From Mantamonas sphyraenae (lineage: Eukaryota > CRuMs > Mantamonadidae): DNA of 64,000 nucleotides. Position numbers and translations under genes: made by a program. The notes beneath the pieces are model-generated. The model was not told where the DNA came from. It did no database searches and saw nothing but the letters and a program-made list of their open reading frames with translations. Shown piece by piece: positions 9,523 to 20,042 of this stretch. How positions within the stretch are numbered: position 1 is the stretch's first letter; every line of letters starts with the position of its first letter. Location of the stretch: assembly GCA_026936335.1 (NCBI GenBank), contig JAPMXV010000012.1, positions 186,001 through 250,000 on the forward strand, written 5' to 3'.

Positions 9523-10065
9523 ATGTCGAGCACTGGAGAAACCTATCTGTTTGAACCATCGCTGCTGGCAAAGGCGCTGGCAGAGGATGAGTCGTTTACG
9601 GTGGACGAGGACGGTGTGGTGCACTTTGGAGACTTTGTGGTGAGACCACTGGCCCTGGGCGACTACAGCCGTGGGTTCCTGGACGTGCTGGCAGAGCTGA
9701 CGACGGTGGGTGAGGTCAGCGAGGAGACATTTGGGGCCCAGTTTGAACGCATGCAAAAGGTGGGTGGCTACTTCATTGTGGTGCTGGTGGACGAAAACGA
9801 CAAGGTGGCCGGGTCGGGCACGGTGGCCATGGAACAAAAGTTCATCCACGCCACCAGCTGCGTGGGCCACATCGAAGACATTGTGGTCAGCGAGAGCCAG
9901 CGAGGCAAGCATGCAGGCAAGGCCATCATCGAGGCACTCAAGGCCTTGGGCAAGCAGGCAGGTGCGTACAAGTTGATTCTCGACTGCGCGCAGCACAACG
10001 TCGCCTTCTACGAGAAGTGCGATTTCAAGGTCAAGGAGGTGCAGATGGTGTTGTACTATGAATGA
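9523..10065 (+). CDS. GNA1: Glucosamine 6-phosphate N-acetyltransferase
   Basis: 180 aa, a single GNAT domain. It shows the acetyl-CoA binding loop Q126-RGKHA-G (Q/R-x-x-G-x-G/A type) after a VGHIEDIVV strand, and the C-terminal YKLILDC...NVAFYEKCDF motif of the GNA1 subfamily. The enzyme (EC 2.3.1.4) transfers an acetyl group from acetyl-CoA to glucosamine 6-phosphate in UDP-GlcNAc synthesis, which feeds N-glycans and GPI anchors. The ATG at 9523 is chosen because family length is about 150-185 aa. It converges on BRE, about 185 bp away. Confidence 0.9.
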   Translation: MSSTGETYLFEPSLLAKALAEDESFTVDEDGVVHFGDFVVRPLALGDYSRGFLDVLAELTTVGEVSEETFGAQFERMQKVGGYFIVVLVDENDKVAGSGTVAMEQKFIHATSCVGHIEDIVVSESQRGKHAGKAIIEALKALGKQAGAYKLILDCAQHNVAFYEKCDFKVKEVQMVLYYE

Positions 10066-10250
10066 ATGGACGAATGGACGAATGAAGTGGATGCATTGAT
10101 GCGTGAAACAAAGTCACTGGTTGTGAGAAAGGTGGTTGGAAAGGGCGTTTTGCAGGATCCTTCCAGAAAAGCGGATGCTTCTGCGTTGCGTGTGTGGCCG
10201 CTTCTGGCCGGCTGACACGCAACGCAACCAAAGCACAGGGGATCGCAGGG

Positions 10251-11505
10251 TCATTGCACCCCGAGAGCATGACACCAAAGGAGATGCTGCTCCTGGACAG
10301 CCTCATGCATGCGTGCAACGACGTCTGCGGGTTCCCAGCGTGGGCTGTACGGATAGTCGGGCACGGAACGATGGACGGCCTTGAGGTTGTTCTGCATCTG
10401 TACACTGTGCATGGTGATGGTGGGTGTGGTTGTGGGATGGTCATCGGCCAGAGTAAAGGTCAACACCACAGGCAGCAGTTTGTCTGCCACATAGAAGGAC
10501 ACGGTGGACCAGTGCACGTCATCACACTCCAGGGTGCTTCCATAGTGGCCACGCAACGCTTGGATGAGTGCCTGCTTGGCAGACACACTCTGGAGTTGCC
10601 GTTCTACCACCTGGCTCAGCCGCTCCTGCACGATAATCACAAATTCCATCAGACTCATCTGGGCACCCCACGTCGGCGGCTGCACCTTGGCCCACGTCGG
10701 ATACTCTGTGGGAAAGTACACTGCAATCGCAGGCGAGCTGTGCGGATACGTGTCGGGAAAGATGACCAGCAGCCGTGGTCGCTCGTTGCCCACCTGCGCC
10801 CCCCGGGAACGCGTGTTTGTTGTTGTTGTTGTGAGTGTGCGCTCTGTGTGTTTGCCATTCCTCTTGACATGCCATCCATGCCACCCACCTGCTGTGCAAA
10901 TGTGTCTGACACCTCCAGCGGCACCTGAAAGTGCACCTGCAGGCCTTCGCCCTCTTGCTGCACCACGCGATATTGTGCGTCCTGCATAGGCCCCCATGGA
11001 CACCGTGTCAGCAATGGATGATGGTGGCTCGTTCTACATGGGCTGGGGTGCCACAGACCGAATGGCACCGCCTATGGCCTTGTGCGAGGGCTGGGGAACA
11101 ACGAACCGGTGCTTCGGACATGACCTGCAGTTCAAACTGGATCGCCTCGTTGGCCACCTGCATGACCAGCTGCTTGTGATGCGCACTGTACGCGGAAAGG
11201 ACATTGTCCAGGATGGCCACCAGCGCGGTTTCGTCGCCAATTTCCCACGTCTGCATGGCTGGAACGTCGTCAAGGGCCACTGTAAACTGGTCGCCTTCGC
11301 CCAGCACAATGTCCGGCGGCACCTCTGGCTGGTTCAGGTTGAAAACAACCTCCCACTGCACCGAATGCCCGCAGTACGGAATGGTGATCATGCACCGGTC
11401 CACTTCACTCGGTTGGCCAGCCTGTTTGCCCACGCGTAAGTTTGACACTTGGAACCGCCCGTCCTGCGCCACGGCGCTGAGTTGTGCGGCGAATGACGTC
11501 GACAT
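10251..11505 (-). CDS. BABAM2: BRE/BABAM2, BRISC and BRCA1-A complex subunit
   Basis: Three exons: 11505 to about 11107, 10981-10889 and 10793-10251. The second intron has donor GTGGGT and joins in phase 0. The first donor is less sure (GTTCGT at 11106, or GTAGAA at 11037), but its acceptor follows a CTGACACGG branch motif. The N-terminal UEV-like domain has IPYCGHSVQWEVVFNLNQ and PEVPPDIVLGE; the C-terminal one ends in the diagnostic PDYPYSPRWE block seen at the end of animal BRE. BRE scaffolds the K63-specific deubiquitinase complexes that act in DNA repair (BRCA1-A) and in the cytoplasm (BRISC). The protein is about 350 aa, close to the family's ~380. Confidence 0.82.
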
Positions 11506-11578
11506 CCAACACTTGGTTCGAAGGGCGCAGCACACTGGAGATTTGAAATGCAAAAGTCCTTTTTTTTTGTCTGCCACC

Positions 11579-14029
11579 TCATCCTCGACCAAAACCCACC
11601 AGCGACACCGATGTCGAAGTGGACGAAGTCTCTTCGACCACCTCCATCCGCCTGCCCGAGGTGGAACGAGGCCTGGACGACGATGATGACGATGATCCAC
11701 TGATCTCTTCGCGTTCCATGGCGTCGACGTTGTCCTCGTCCTCGTCGTCCTCGTCGTCTTGAATGTCCTCCTCGCTGTATGCGTCGCGTTCTCCTCGCTT
11801 GACACGACGTACAGCTGCACTGGGACTAGCATGCACCAGAGGAGGGGCTGTCCAGCGCAGCAGGTCGTCGTGGATGCTGCTGGCCAGGCACTCGCGTCGT
11901 GCGCTGCTCAGTTCCGTGTCAAGCTCGCTCAGCTCTGTCCGCCTTTGCACAAGCATCTCCTGGCCCGCTTGGTCTGCCTGCGAGTCTGCTTCCAGCAAAT
12001 GGACCATCAGCGCAGCACACCCGGCCACCGTTTCCCGGTCGCTCACACTGCCTGCCACTGTGTGTGCCGCCTCGGCCAGCTGCAGAGCCTTGCGGCTGCT
12101 TTTCCCTCGCTTTGTCAGCACCTGGGCTGCGCGAAGCATCAACACAGCTCCATACTGCTTGTTTTGTAGGGTGCTGTGTGCTACTCCGGCCGCCTTGCTC
12201 AGCTGTTTCTTGGCCTCGTGCAGCGCCGATGCGTTGGACTCGGGGTTCAGTTCGCCTGCCACTGCCTTGATGTGTGCACGCACAGCCTGGTGTAAAGCTT
12301 CCAACTGTGTCCACTGCTGCACCTGCTTCCTCTCCTCCAACTGCTCCAGGATTTGCAGCGCCTCTGGGTGGCAGTCGACATCGCGCGCCAGAACAAGCAC
12401 CTGCGCCAAGCGTGCAAACGCCTCCAGCTCGTTGTTCTGCACGCCGCTTTGGTTGCGTGCTCGCGCTGCCTTGAGTTGTGTCAACGCAGCGTCCCATTCC
12501 TCGTGGCTCATGGCGTACAGGGCAATGGCCAGGTGCAGCCACGCCATTTGTTCGTGCTGCATCAGAAACTGCACACTCGTGTCTCGTGTGCACAGCTCCA
12601 CCATGCGCTGCAGCACATCTCGCGCCTCGCTCCACCCACATGCTCCCATCTCGCTCAGAAACTCGTGCATCAGCGCGTCCCAACGCACCAGCATAGCCAT
12701 TTGCATCTGCTTGCTTGGGAAGTTGCGGTCGCCGTCACGTTCCCGCAATTCCTGCTCCACAACATCCAGAGTCTCATGCAACTGGCCAAACAAGCCCTGC
12801 ATCTCTTCCGACGTGCTCTCCTTGGACGCCAGCGCAGCTTCAAGCAGCATCGTCACAAGCAACACCTCGCGGCGCTCTAGCCACCGGTACAACACGCACT
12901 GTGCCTCCTTGCGCTTCTCCACGTACACCACTGTGGCCAACGCCCCTTCCACGTTTCCAGTTGCTGCCCATTTCCCCACCCGTGCGCTCAGATTCTCCAC
13001 CATCGGGCGTGCCAGATCTGCGCGTCCGTGCAGAAGCAGCAGTTGCGCCTCGTGCACCTTGAGCTGCGTGTCAAACACATCCCACTGTGTGTCCAGAGCG
13101 CCTTCATCCCTTGGTTTTCTCTGTTTCTCCTCCTCCTCTTGGTCTTCGTCCAACAGCAGGGCCTCGTCGTCTCCCTCGTCGTCGTCCTGCGTTCCCTCAA
13201 GGTGTGCGTCCAAGTGCACTCTGCACCACTCCAGCTCTTCCTCTGCACCTGGGTTTCTCATGTCCACCAGAACAGCAAGCTTGCCCATGTGTGCGGCCAC
13301 GTTGAGTGCCTCAGCCTGCTCCTTCTCAGCAAGAAGCGCCAGCTCCTCGTAGCGCTCCAGGGCCACCTCGTGTTCGCCCATGCTCAGCCTCAGCTGGGCC
13401 TCGTGCATCACTGCTGCATACACCCCAGCCATGTAACCCATCCTATGCGCCGCCATGGCCACGTTTCCGTGTCAGTATCCTTCCTGTCCGTCGTTGCGGG
13501 GCGGGGGCACACGCAAAGTTTTTTCACGCGGTGGACTGATCACTTACTCCTGCGCCAGCTCCCGCCGCTTCTGGTTGTACTTGCACGCCTCCTTAAAGTC
13601 CTCCTGGTCCTCGTAGCAAGCCACCGCGGATGCGTAAGCGTCTAGAAGCATCTCCAGGTGGCTTGAATCCTGTACATGGGGAGAAAGAACCCGGGGCGGG
13701 GTGAGTGGTCTGGCTGTTCCTGATCAGGAACCGTCCCGGAGACGTACGTGGTCGTTCAACTCGCGCAGCTGCACGTGGATGTGATTGAGCACATCGGCAC
13801 TGTCGTGGCAAAGGTACATCAGCACCTGGATCAGGTCGTGTCTGCATAGTAGCAGCGTGGCCTGGTCCACCGTCCAGGCGTCTCGTTCGTCCAGGGTATC
13901 CGCAAGCTTGCGCCGATGAACCATCTCGTTCTGGCGGCACACACATTGTAGTAGCACGCTTGCATCTGCATACTCTGCGTCTTGCATATGCTGTGCAGCC
14001 TGGTCCACAAACAGCTGCAACGTCGCCAT
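11579..14029 (-). CDS. Alpha-solenoid (TPR-like) protein, possibly SCC4/MAU2-like
   Basis: Exons 14029-13748, 13669-13548 and 13442-11579 join in phases 0 and 2, with donors GTACGT and GTAAGT and a CTGACACGG branch motif. The product is 755 aa. It is almost entirely helical hairpins with TPR-like Ala/Leu spacing (for example GEHEVALERYEELALLAEKE), interrupted by an acidic linker about residues 220-245. The C-terminal tail is acidic and Ser-rich. The end of the solenoid (DDLLRWTAPPLV) faintly resembles the end of the cohesin loader subunit MAU2/SCC4, but the rest is too divergent for me to assign. An anaphase-complex or generic TPR scaffold is equally possible. It is divergent from the OSCA-like gene, with starts 187 bp apart. 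Confidence 0.65.
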
Positions 14030-14216
14030 CTCGCCTCGTCGTTTGGTTCGTATGGTCGCCACCGCGCGTTTGTCACCATCAAGGCAGAAGAGTCCACAGA
14101 GCACACGTGGGTGGATGTGCAATGACCACTCTTCACCTTTGTCCTTCTTTGCGTCCTGCTGCTTCCTGTCCACCCGCGGCCGCCGACCCACCTCAATCGT
14201 CCCCCCTCACCGCCCC

Positions 14217-17200
14217 ATGAGTGACACCCCAACGGGAGACTGGGACGACCAAGGCATTGTCTCTGTGCTTACGTTCAACCTGGCGGTCTCGGCTGGCGTG
14301 CTGGTGGCGTTTGCCATCCTTCGCAAGCGGCCCTGGGCGCGTGCCTGGTACGACGGCCGCGAGACCCATCTGGACTCGCCTCTGGTTACAGACATCCCCG
14401 ACCGCAAGTATACATTCGAGGCCCCACTGTTGCCGTTTGGCATGGAGCTGAACAGGGACAATTGGGTGCTGTACACTCTGTTCACCCCCGAAGAACACAT
14501 CCTCCGCAAGCACGGCTTTGACATCTTTGCCTTTCTCCGTTGGCAACGCTACGTCATGATGATGTTGGCCATCAACACGGTGCTGGTGCCCATCCTCATC
14601 GGCCTGAACAACGCCGGGTCCGTCAATCGCACGCTGCAGGGAAGCGCTTACTCTCCGGGCTTCTTCGACTGGACCATTGCCAACATCGACACCGCTTCAG
14701 ACACACTGTGGGCACACGTCATTGTGCTCCTGTGCATGTCTGCGTCCATCTGGTACGCCATGTACCGGTACATCACCGAGTTTGCTGCCATCCGACGCGA
14801 CCATGTCTTGCAGCGCACCCAGCTCGACAACGACGCCGTCGGCTTTGGCCGCACTGTGCTCATCGACAAGCTGGCCCCAGTGAACAACAGCGAGGAGCAT
14901 CTGCTGGAGTTTGTTCAAGAGACCCTGTTCCCAGAGGCGGTCGAAGTGCAAATTGTCCGGCAGTGGCCCGATTGCGTCCAGTTGCGTGAACAGCACACCA
15001 AACTGTACTGGGATCTCGACACAGCCATCTGGCGCTACCAAAAGGAACTGGCCAAACGTGACGCCGCGGCTGTCGAGGCTGCTGCGTCTGGCGCATCCTC
15101 CTCCTCGTCTTCGGGAGGCCTTGCCGCGGGCGTGAAGAATCTGGTGGGTCCGTCCAAGGGCAAGGAGGGCAAGGAGAAGGGCAAAGACAGAGGCAAGGGC
15201 AAAGGAAAGGACAAGGACAAGGGCAAGGGCAAGGGCAAGGGCAAAGACAAAGAGAAAGACTTCAAGGCACGACGCAAGGAGGCGACGGAAGGAAACACGC
15301 GCAAGAAGAAGCGGAGCGATTCGGGAGACGAGCCCAAGGAGGGGGAGGAGCTGATTGGGGAGGACGGACGACCCAAAACGGCATTGAAGGGACCCAAGGG
15401 GGTGCGCACAGTGGACACGATCGACCTTCTGATTGCCAAGTTGCAGCTCACCGAGGAGAAGCTGAACGAACTGCAACGGGAGAAGCGTCCCTCGTCTCTG
15501 GCTGCGTTCCTGACATTCCGCTCGCAGGTGCACGCCAAACGGGCGGTGCAGAACCTCAAGTTCAACTGGCAACCCATCGACGTGGTGACCTTTGACGTGG
15601 ATGAGGAGGAACGATGGTTCCAGTACCAGCAGCGCAAGCAGGAGGAGGCTGTGTGTGACAGCTGTCGTGCACGCGATCGTCGTCTTGCCGTGAGGCGTCA
15701 ATCGGGCTACGGTGGCGCTTTGGACGGCGGCAAAGGAGACGACGGCGAGAGTGGGCAGGGAGTGCGTTCGGTGGACCAGGAATGCGACGCCTGTGGACGT
15801 GTGGTCAGTGCACATGACATGCAATACCACAAGGATTACGAGTGCAGGGGAGGTAAGGGCAAGAAGAGTGTGACGTCGACGGCAGCTGTGACTAGCCCCG
15901 CGCTATCGGCGTCATCGACGAGCAGCTGTTCGTTTTGCGGCCTCATGTCGCACACGAGCGACACCTGCGAGCTTGCGCCTGCCACCTGCCCTCGCTGCGG
16001 GTTGGAAGACACATACGCACGCATTTCCAAACATATGGCCACGCACAAGCGACATCCCTGCCAGCACTGCATGGTGGAGCTGGAACAGAGAGACATGGAA
16101 ACCCACGTGCACGAAATGCACGGGTGCAGGTGGTGTGCACAGGTGCACGCCGAGGGCGAACGGTGCGACAAAGAGGGGCCTCGCAACACGCAGATGCAAA
16201 CGTGTGCCAATGTTGCGCGCGGATGCAGGTATGTGGGTGTGCACGAGGCCGTGGATGTGCATCTCGAGGAACACTGTGCCTTTCGCATGGTCACTTGTCC
16301 CACGTGCAACCGTGCAGGACCCTGGATGGACATGCGTGTGCATCTGTTGCAAAACACCTGTGCAGGAACAGGCACCAGTCTGGTCAACGGGGCAGCCATC
16401 ATGGCGCCGACCACAACCAGCAGCAGCAGCGACATTGTCGTCGACGTCGACGGCGACGAGGTCGACATGGGCCCCGCAGGCCTCACGCGTGGCATGTCAC
16501 AGGATTTGGAGCGTGTGCGGCAAGTGTGTGCACGCTGTGGTGCTGCCATCGAACGACGTGTGAGCGAACTGTACGACAGCGACGACGAATCGTTGGCAGG
16601 TCCGCCCGAACCCATCTATACGAACAGTGTGTGGCACGTGGAACTGGCCAAACATCCCGACGATGTCATTTGGGAAAACTATGGCATCGACGAACGCAAG
16701 CAGGTGGCGAAAAAGTGGTTGTTCCGCGTCGCCATGCTCCTCCTCACCTTTTTCTGGCAGATTCCAATCGGCATCCTCTCCTCCCTGGAAGCCCTGAGTG
16801 CATTGCCCATTGTCGGCGGCTTCTTTTCCTTTGTGTTCAACTTTTCGCCCGGCGTGCGAGGTTTCCTGACTGCGTACTTGCCGGCCATTGTGCTCCTCGT
16901 GTTCAACATGGTCCTGCCCGCCATGATGACCCGCTTCTCCATGTTTGAGGGCGTCCGGTCCAAGAGCCAACTGTACGACAGCACCATGACCAAGAGCTTG
17001 GGTTTCCAGGTGGTCAACACCCTGGTGCTTCCGGCTGTGGTCATTGGCGGCCTCGAAGCGCTCGCCGCCCTGCTGGGCCAGCTGGGCGCAGACCCCATTG
17101 GCCAGGGAACGCGTGTGGCTGTACAGATCACCGCGCCCAAGAGTGGCTTCTTTATCGCTTTGCTGACGCAGAATGCGCTGCTTGGCAATGCACTGTCGCT

Positions 17201-18023
17201 CCTCAACGCCGTCGGCCTGGCAACCTACACGTTTTTTTCGCGCCGCGAGATGAGCGACCACAAGCGGGAGGAGCTGGAGGAGGGTCCCGAGGTGGACATC
17301 AACTACGCCTACGCCGACCAGCTGGTCATGTTGGCCATCGGCATCCTGTTTTCGGTGAGCATCCCTGTCACGGTGCCGTACTGCCTGCTCTTCTTTTGCA
17401 TGACCCACTTTACCAACCGCCACCAGTGTCTGTACCTGTGGAAGGCCCAGGATCTGGAGACGGATGGTCGCATGCACGTCTCTGTCTGGCGCTACGTGCT
17501 GTACTTTCTCAGCGCGCTTCAACTTGCCGCGGTGGGCAACTTTTCCGCCAAGCTTGCGCCTGCGCAGGCCTCGTCTGCCCTCATCCTGTTTTTCGGCAAC
17601 GTCATGATTGCACGCTCGTGGCTCAACAAGAGCATCAAGCACATCTTTGACCAGGACAAGGTGGTGGAGCTGTTTGAGGTGGAACAGGTCAACCGCATGA
17701 CCGCCGAGGGCGAGCTCGACGCCTTTCACGAAAACGGCGCCTATCTGCACCCGGGCCTCAAGCAAGTCGAACACATCGTCAGCCAAGAATGGCTCGATCT
17801 GCGTTCCCCAGGCTTTGGTATCCTCAAGGAGGAGGTGGCCAGCGACGGCGGTCTCCTCGGCCTTGTTGGCAGCGTCGGCAACGTTGGCAAGGAGGTGCTG
17901 CAACTGACCAAGATCACAGGGAAAAAGGGGGCCGAGGGTGACGATGGTGAGGAGGATGAGGATGATGAAGACGTCGAGGCGCGTGCGGGAGGGAGGCGAG
18001 GGCGCGGCCGCGGGGCGCGCTGA
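14217..18023 (+). CDS. OSCA/TMEM63-type channel with large zinc-finger insert
   Basis: 1268 aa, intronless. The N-terminus has a TM helix (about 18-38) followed by the conserved N-terminal block of the DUF221/OSCA-TMEM63 family, then two more TM helices (about 110-135 and 160-190). The cytosolic RNA-recognition-like loop is split by two unusual inserts: a Lys/Gly-rich tract (about 310-350), and a Cys/His-rich region (about 478-720) with repeated C-x2-C...H-x3-5-H/C modules resembling TRAF-type fingers. The loop then finishes with the family motif WHVELAKHPDDVIWENYGID and leads into the 7-TM pore block (about 830-1180). OSCA/TMEM63 proteins are osmotically or mechanically gated cation channels. 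The acidic/Arg-rich tail is unremarkable. Confidence 0.82.
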   Translation: MSDTPTGDWDDQGIVSVLTFNLAVSAGVLVAFAILRKRPWARAWYDGRETHLDSPLVTDIPDRKYTFEAPLLPFGMELNRDNWVLYTLFTPEEHILRKHGFDIFAFLRWQRYVMMMLAINTVLVPILIGLNNAGSVNRTLQGSAYSPGFFDWTIANIDTASDTLWAHVIVLLCMSASIWYAMYRYITEFAAIRRDHVLQRTQLDNDAVGFGRTVLIDKLAPVNNSEEHLLEFVQETLFPEAVEVQIVRQWPDCVQLREQHTKLYWDLDTAIWRYQKELAKRDAAAVEAAASGASSSSSSGGLAAGVKNLVGPSKGKEGKEKGKDRGKGKGKDKDKGKGKGKGKDKEKDFKARRKEATEGNTRKKKRSDSGDEPKEGEELIGEDGRPKTALKGPKGVRTVDTIDLLIAKLQLTEEKLNELQREKRPSSLAAFLTFRSQVHAKRAVQNLKFNWQPIDVVTFDVDEEERWFQYQQRKQEEAVCDSCRARDRRLAVRRQSGYGGALDGGKGDDGESGQGVRSVDQECDACGRVVSAHDMQYHKDYECRGGKGKKSVTSTAAVTSPALSASSTSSCSFCGLMSHTSDTCELAPATCPRCGLEDTYARISKHMATHKRHPCQHCMVELEQRDMETHVHEMHGCRWCAQVHAEGERCDKEGPRNTQMQTCANVARGCRYVGVHEAVDVHLEEHCAFRMVTCPTCNRAGPWMDMRVHLLQNTCAGTGTSLVNGAAIMAPTTTSSSSDIVVDVDGDEVDMGPAGLTRGMSQDLERVRQVCARCGAAIERRVSELYDSDDESLAGPPEPIYTNSVWHVELAKHPDDVIWENYGIDERKQVAKKWLFRVAMLLLTFFWQIPIGILSSLEALSALPIVGGFFSFVFNFSPGVRGFLTAYLPAIVLLVFNMVLPAMMTRFSMFEGVRSKSQLYDSTMTKSLGFQVVNTLVLPAVVIGGLEALAALLGQLGADPIGQGTRVAVQITAPKSGFFIALLTQNALLGNALSLLNAVGLATYTFFSRREMSDHKREELEEGPEVDINYAYADQLVMLAIGILFSVSIPVTVPYCLLFFCMTHFTNRHQCLYLWKAQDLETDGRMHVSVWRYVLYFLSALQLAAVGNFSAKLAPAQASSALILFFGNVMIARSWLNKSIKHIFDQDKVVELFEVEQVNRMTAEGELDAFHENGAYLHPGLKQVEHIVSQEWLDLRSPGFGILKEEVASDGGLLGLVGSVGNVGKEVLQLTKITGKKGAEGDDGEEDEDDEDVEARAGGRRGRGRGAR

Positions 18024-18055
18024 GCAAACCACGAATAGACGAATTTGGGCTTGGA

Positions 18056-20014
18056 ATGCAGCGGAGGAAAATCCGCGTGGATTCTGCCGCTGTGGAAGGG
18101 GCTCATGGGGCCGATGATGCACGTTGGGATCTGCCGTTTGGGTCTGGGTACGCGGAGCTCGTGCGCAAAGAACTTGTCCCGATCTCCCCGTATTCGCCTG
18201 TGCAGATGTCCAAAATGCAGCTGCTTGGCAAGGTCCTCATGCACAAGGTGCACGTGCTTGCATACGCGCTGTGCATTGGGCTTTGTGGTGCACCTCTTAT
18301 CTATGCTATTGGGTTTACGTGGCGGCGTTTGCAGGTGGCTCCGAGCGGCCGTGGGAAGTCGCCGGATGAGATTCTCCTCACCCTCGCCTACTTCACTCTG
18401 CTCGCCCTCGTCAGCACCGTTGGCACATGGAACTATCTGTGGTACCAATGGTTCACGTACTGGAAGGTTTCCATCACACGCTACATGGGAAAGAAGGTCG
18501 TTTACGCGTCCGTGCTGTACAACTTGACTGGCGGCCTCTTTGTGGCCTTTGTGGTCGCGTATGGAGACGTGCGCACGGAAGATCTGGAATTGGTTCTGGC
18601 CATGTATCTCCTTCCTGTGGCCGTGGGGCAGGCGGTGACGCTGTGGCAGCTTGAACGTGGAGGTCTCCGTGGGGCCTTCCGTTTTGGGTTTCCCTTTGTG
18701 ATCCTGTTTGCTCTGGTGGGATATGTGTACTTCCCCACCCTGCCCACATGGTTTGTAGAGGCAGAGAGCGACGTGGGACGTGCGCTACTGCGTCTGTTTG
18801 CACACCCGCTGATGCTGGAGGTGGTGGCGGTGGCCGCTAGGGTGCTTGCACGCTACTACATGCGGGAAATGGGGGCGCAACACGCAGAGGCATGGGTGTT
18901 TAGCATCATGATGTTTGCATCGTTGTTTGGGCGATTCCTGGTGTCCCAGTTCTCCACTTTCGAGTACGTGGTGGCCGTGAGCATCCTTCTCTCTTTGGAG
19001 GACGCATTGCTGAGGCATTCAATCCGCATGCGCGACTATAGCGTGTACTATTGGATGCGGTATGGCAGGCGGCGGGCGGTGGAGATGCTGGATTGGGACA
19101 AGAAGGCTTTGTACTCGACGTCACCGCTGCGGGAGCATGTGGACGAGTGTGTGCTGCCCACCTTTGAGGACAAGTTGGTCAATGCAGACGAAACGTCTGA
19201 ACTCACGGCGGTGATGATGAGTGTGGTGCTTGTGGATGCGTTTGGGATCACCACGAACGGGCAGATGCCCACGCCGCAGTCGCTTGTGGAGCTTGCGCTG
19301 CTGCAGATTGTGCTCGAATTTGGCGTGGAACTTGTGTCTAGCGTGCTTGCTGTGCTGGTGGGCCACAAGGTGTGGATGCGCGTGCACGCTCAACTGCAGG
19401 ACGAGCACGTGGCTGAGGCGGCCAGCAGCAGCTCACTGGACAAAGAACTCGGAGTGGTGGAAATGGGAGTCATGTCCAACGGACGCGCCTCGGTGACATC
19501 CCACGCTCGGTCGCCTGTGGTGGCCGGCAGGCGAATGCATCATTCACAGACGTGGACCGAAGACCAGCAAGGTGCCTCTGGAACACCGCCCACCGCACAG
19601 AGTCTCGGCGCAGGCGACGAAGCAGACACACCGAATCGCAACGAAGCCAATGGTCACGATGGCGAGGGGGAACATGGCACAGGTGAGGAGGAGGAGGAGG
19701 AGGCGGAGGAGGAGGAACCGGAGGAGCAGGCCAGCAATCGCCTTCTCTTTGCAAGCAAGACCGTGTCGCAGCGTTGCAACCTGTCCAAGTGGGAATCACA
19801 AGTGTGGAGGTCAATCAGCTACCAAGTGCGTCTGGTGAATGCCTGGCCTGAGCTGTATCTGTACAAAACGCCCAGGTTCGGCTTCCTGTGGCTTGTCATG
19901 CCCTTTGGGGTGTACACCATCGGCTACATTGCCACCAACTTTCTGCCGTCGTTTCTATGCGCGGTTGTGAGCGATGGGGTCATTCTGTCAGCGCCGTGTG
20001 ATTTGGTCTCGTGA
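18056..20014 (+). CDS. Polytopic membrane protein of unknown family
   Basis: 652 aa, starting only 32 bp after the channel gene's stop. I count about ten to eleven hydrophobic segments: eight between residues 60 and 330, one pair about 385-450, and one near the C-terminus (about 615-645). A long acidic, Ser-rich cytosolic-type loop (about 455-585, with a Glu run) separates the last helices. No known family signature is visible. An alternative start is Met 50 or 53 (MSKMQLLG). Its tandem position after the OSCA-type channel may reflect simple crowding rather than shared function. Confidence 0.65.
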   Translation: MQRRKIRVDSAAVEGAHGADDARWDLPFGSGYAELVRKELVPISPYSPVQMSKMQLLGKVLMHKVHVLAYALCIGLCGAPLIYAIGFTWRRLQVAPSGRGKSPDEILLTLAYFTLLALVSTVGTWNYLWYQWFTYWKVSITRYMGKKVVYASVLYNLTGGLFVAFVVAYGDVRTEDLELVLAMYLLPVAVGQAVTLWQLERGGLRGAFRFGFPFVILFALVGYVYFPTLPTWFVEAESDVGRALLRLFAHPLMLEVVAVAARVLARYYMREMGAQHAEAWVFSIMMFASLFGRFLVSQFSTFEYVVAVSILLSLEDALLRHSIRMRDYSVYYWMRYGRRRAVEMLDWDKKALYSTSPLREHVDECVLPTFEDKLVNADETSELTAVMMSVVLVDAFGITTNGQMPTPQSLVELALLQIVLEFGVELVSSVLAVLVGHKVWMRVHAQLQDEHVAEAASSSSLDKELGVVEMGVMSNGRASVTSHARSPVVAGRRMHHSQTWTEDQQGASGTPPTAQSLGAGDEADTPNRNEANGHDGEGEHGTGEEEEEEAEEEEPEEQASNRLLFASKTVSQRCNLSKWESQVWRSISYQVRLVNAWPELYLYKTPRFGFLWLVMPFGVYTIGYIATNFLPSFLCAVVSDGVILSAPCDLVS

Positions 20015-20042
20015 AGGGCGCAATGGAAACCACCATTTCGGC

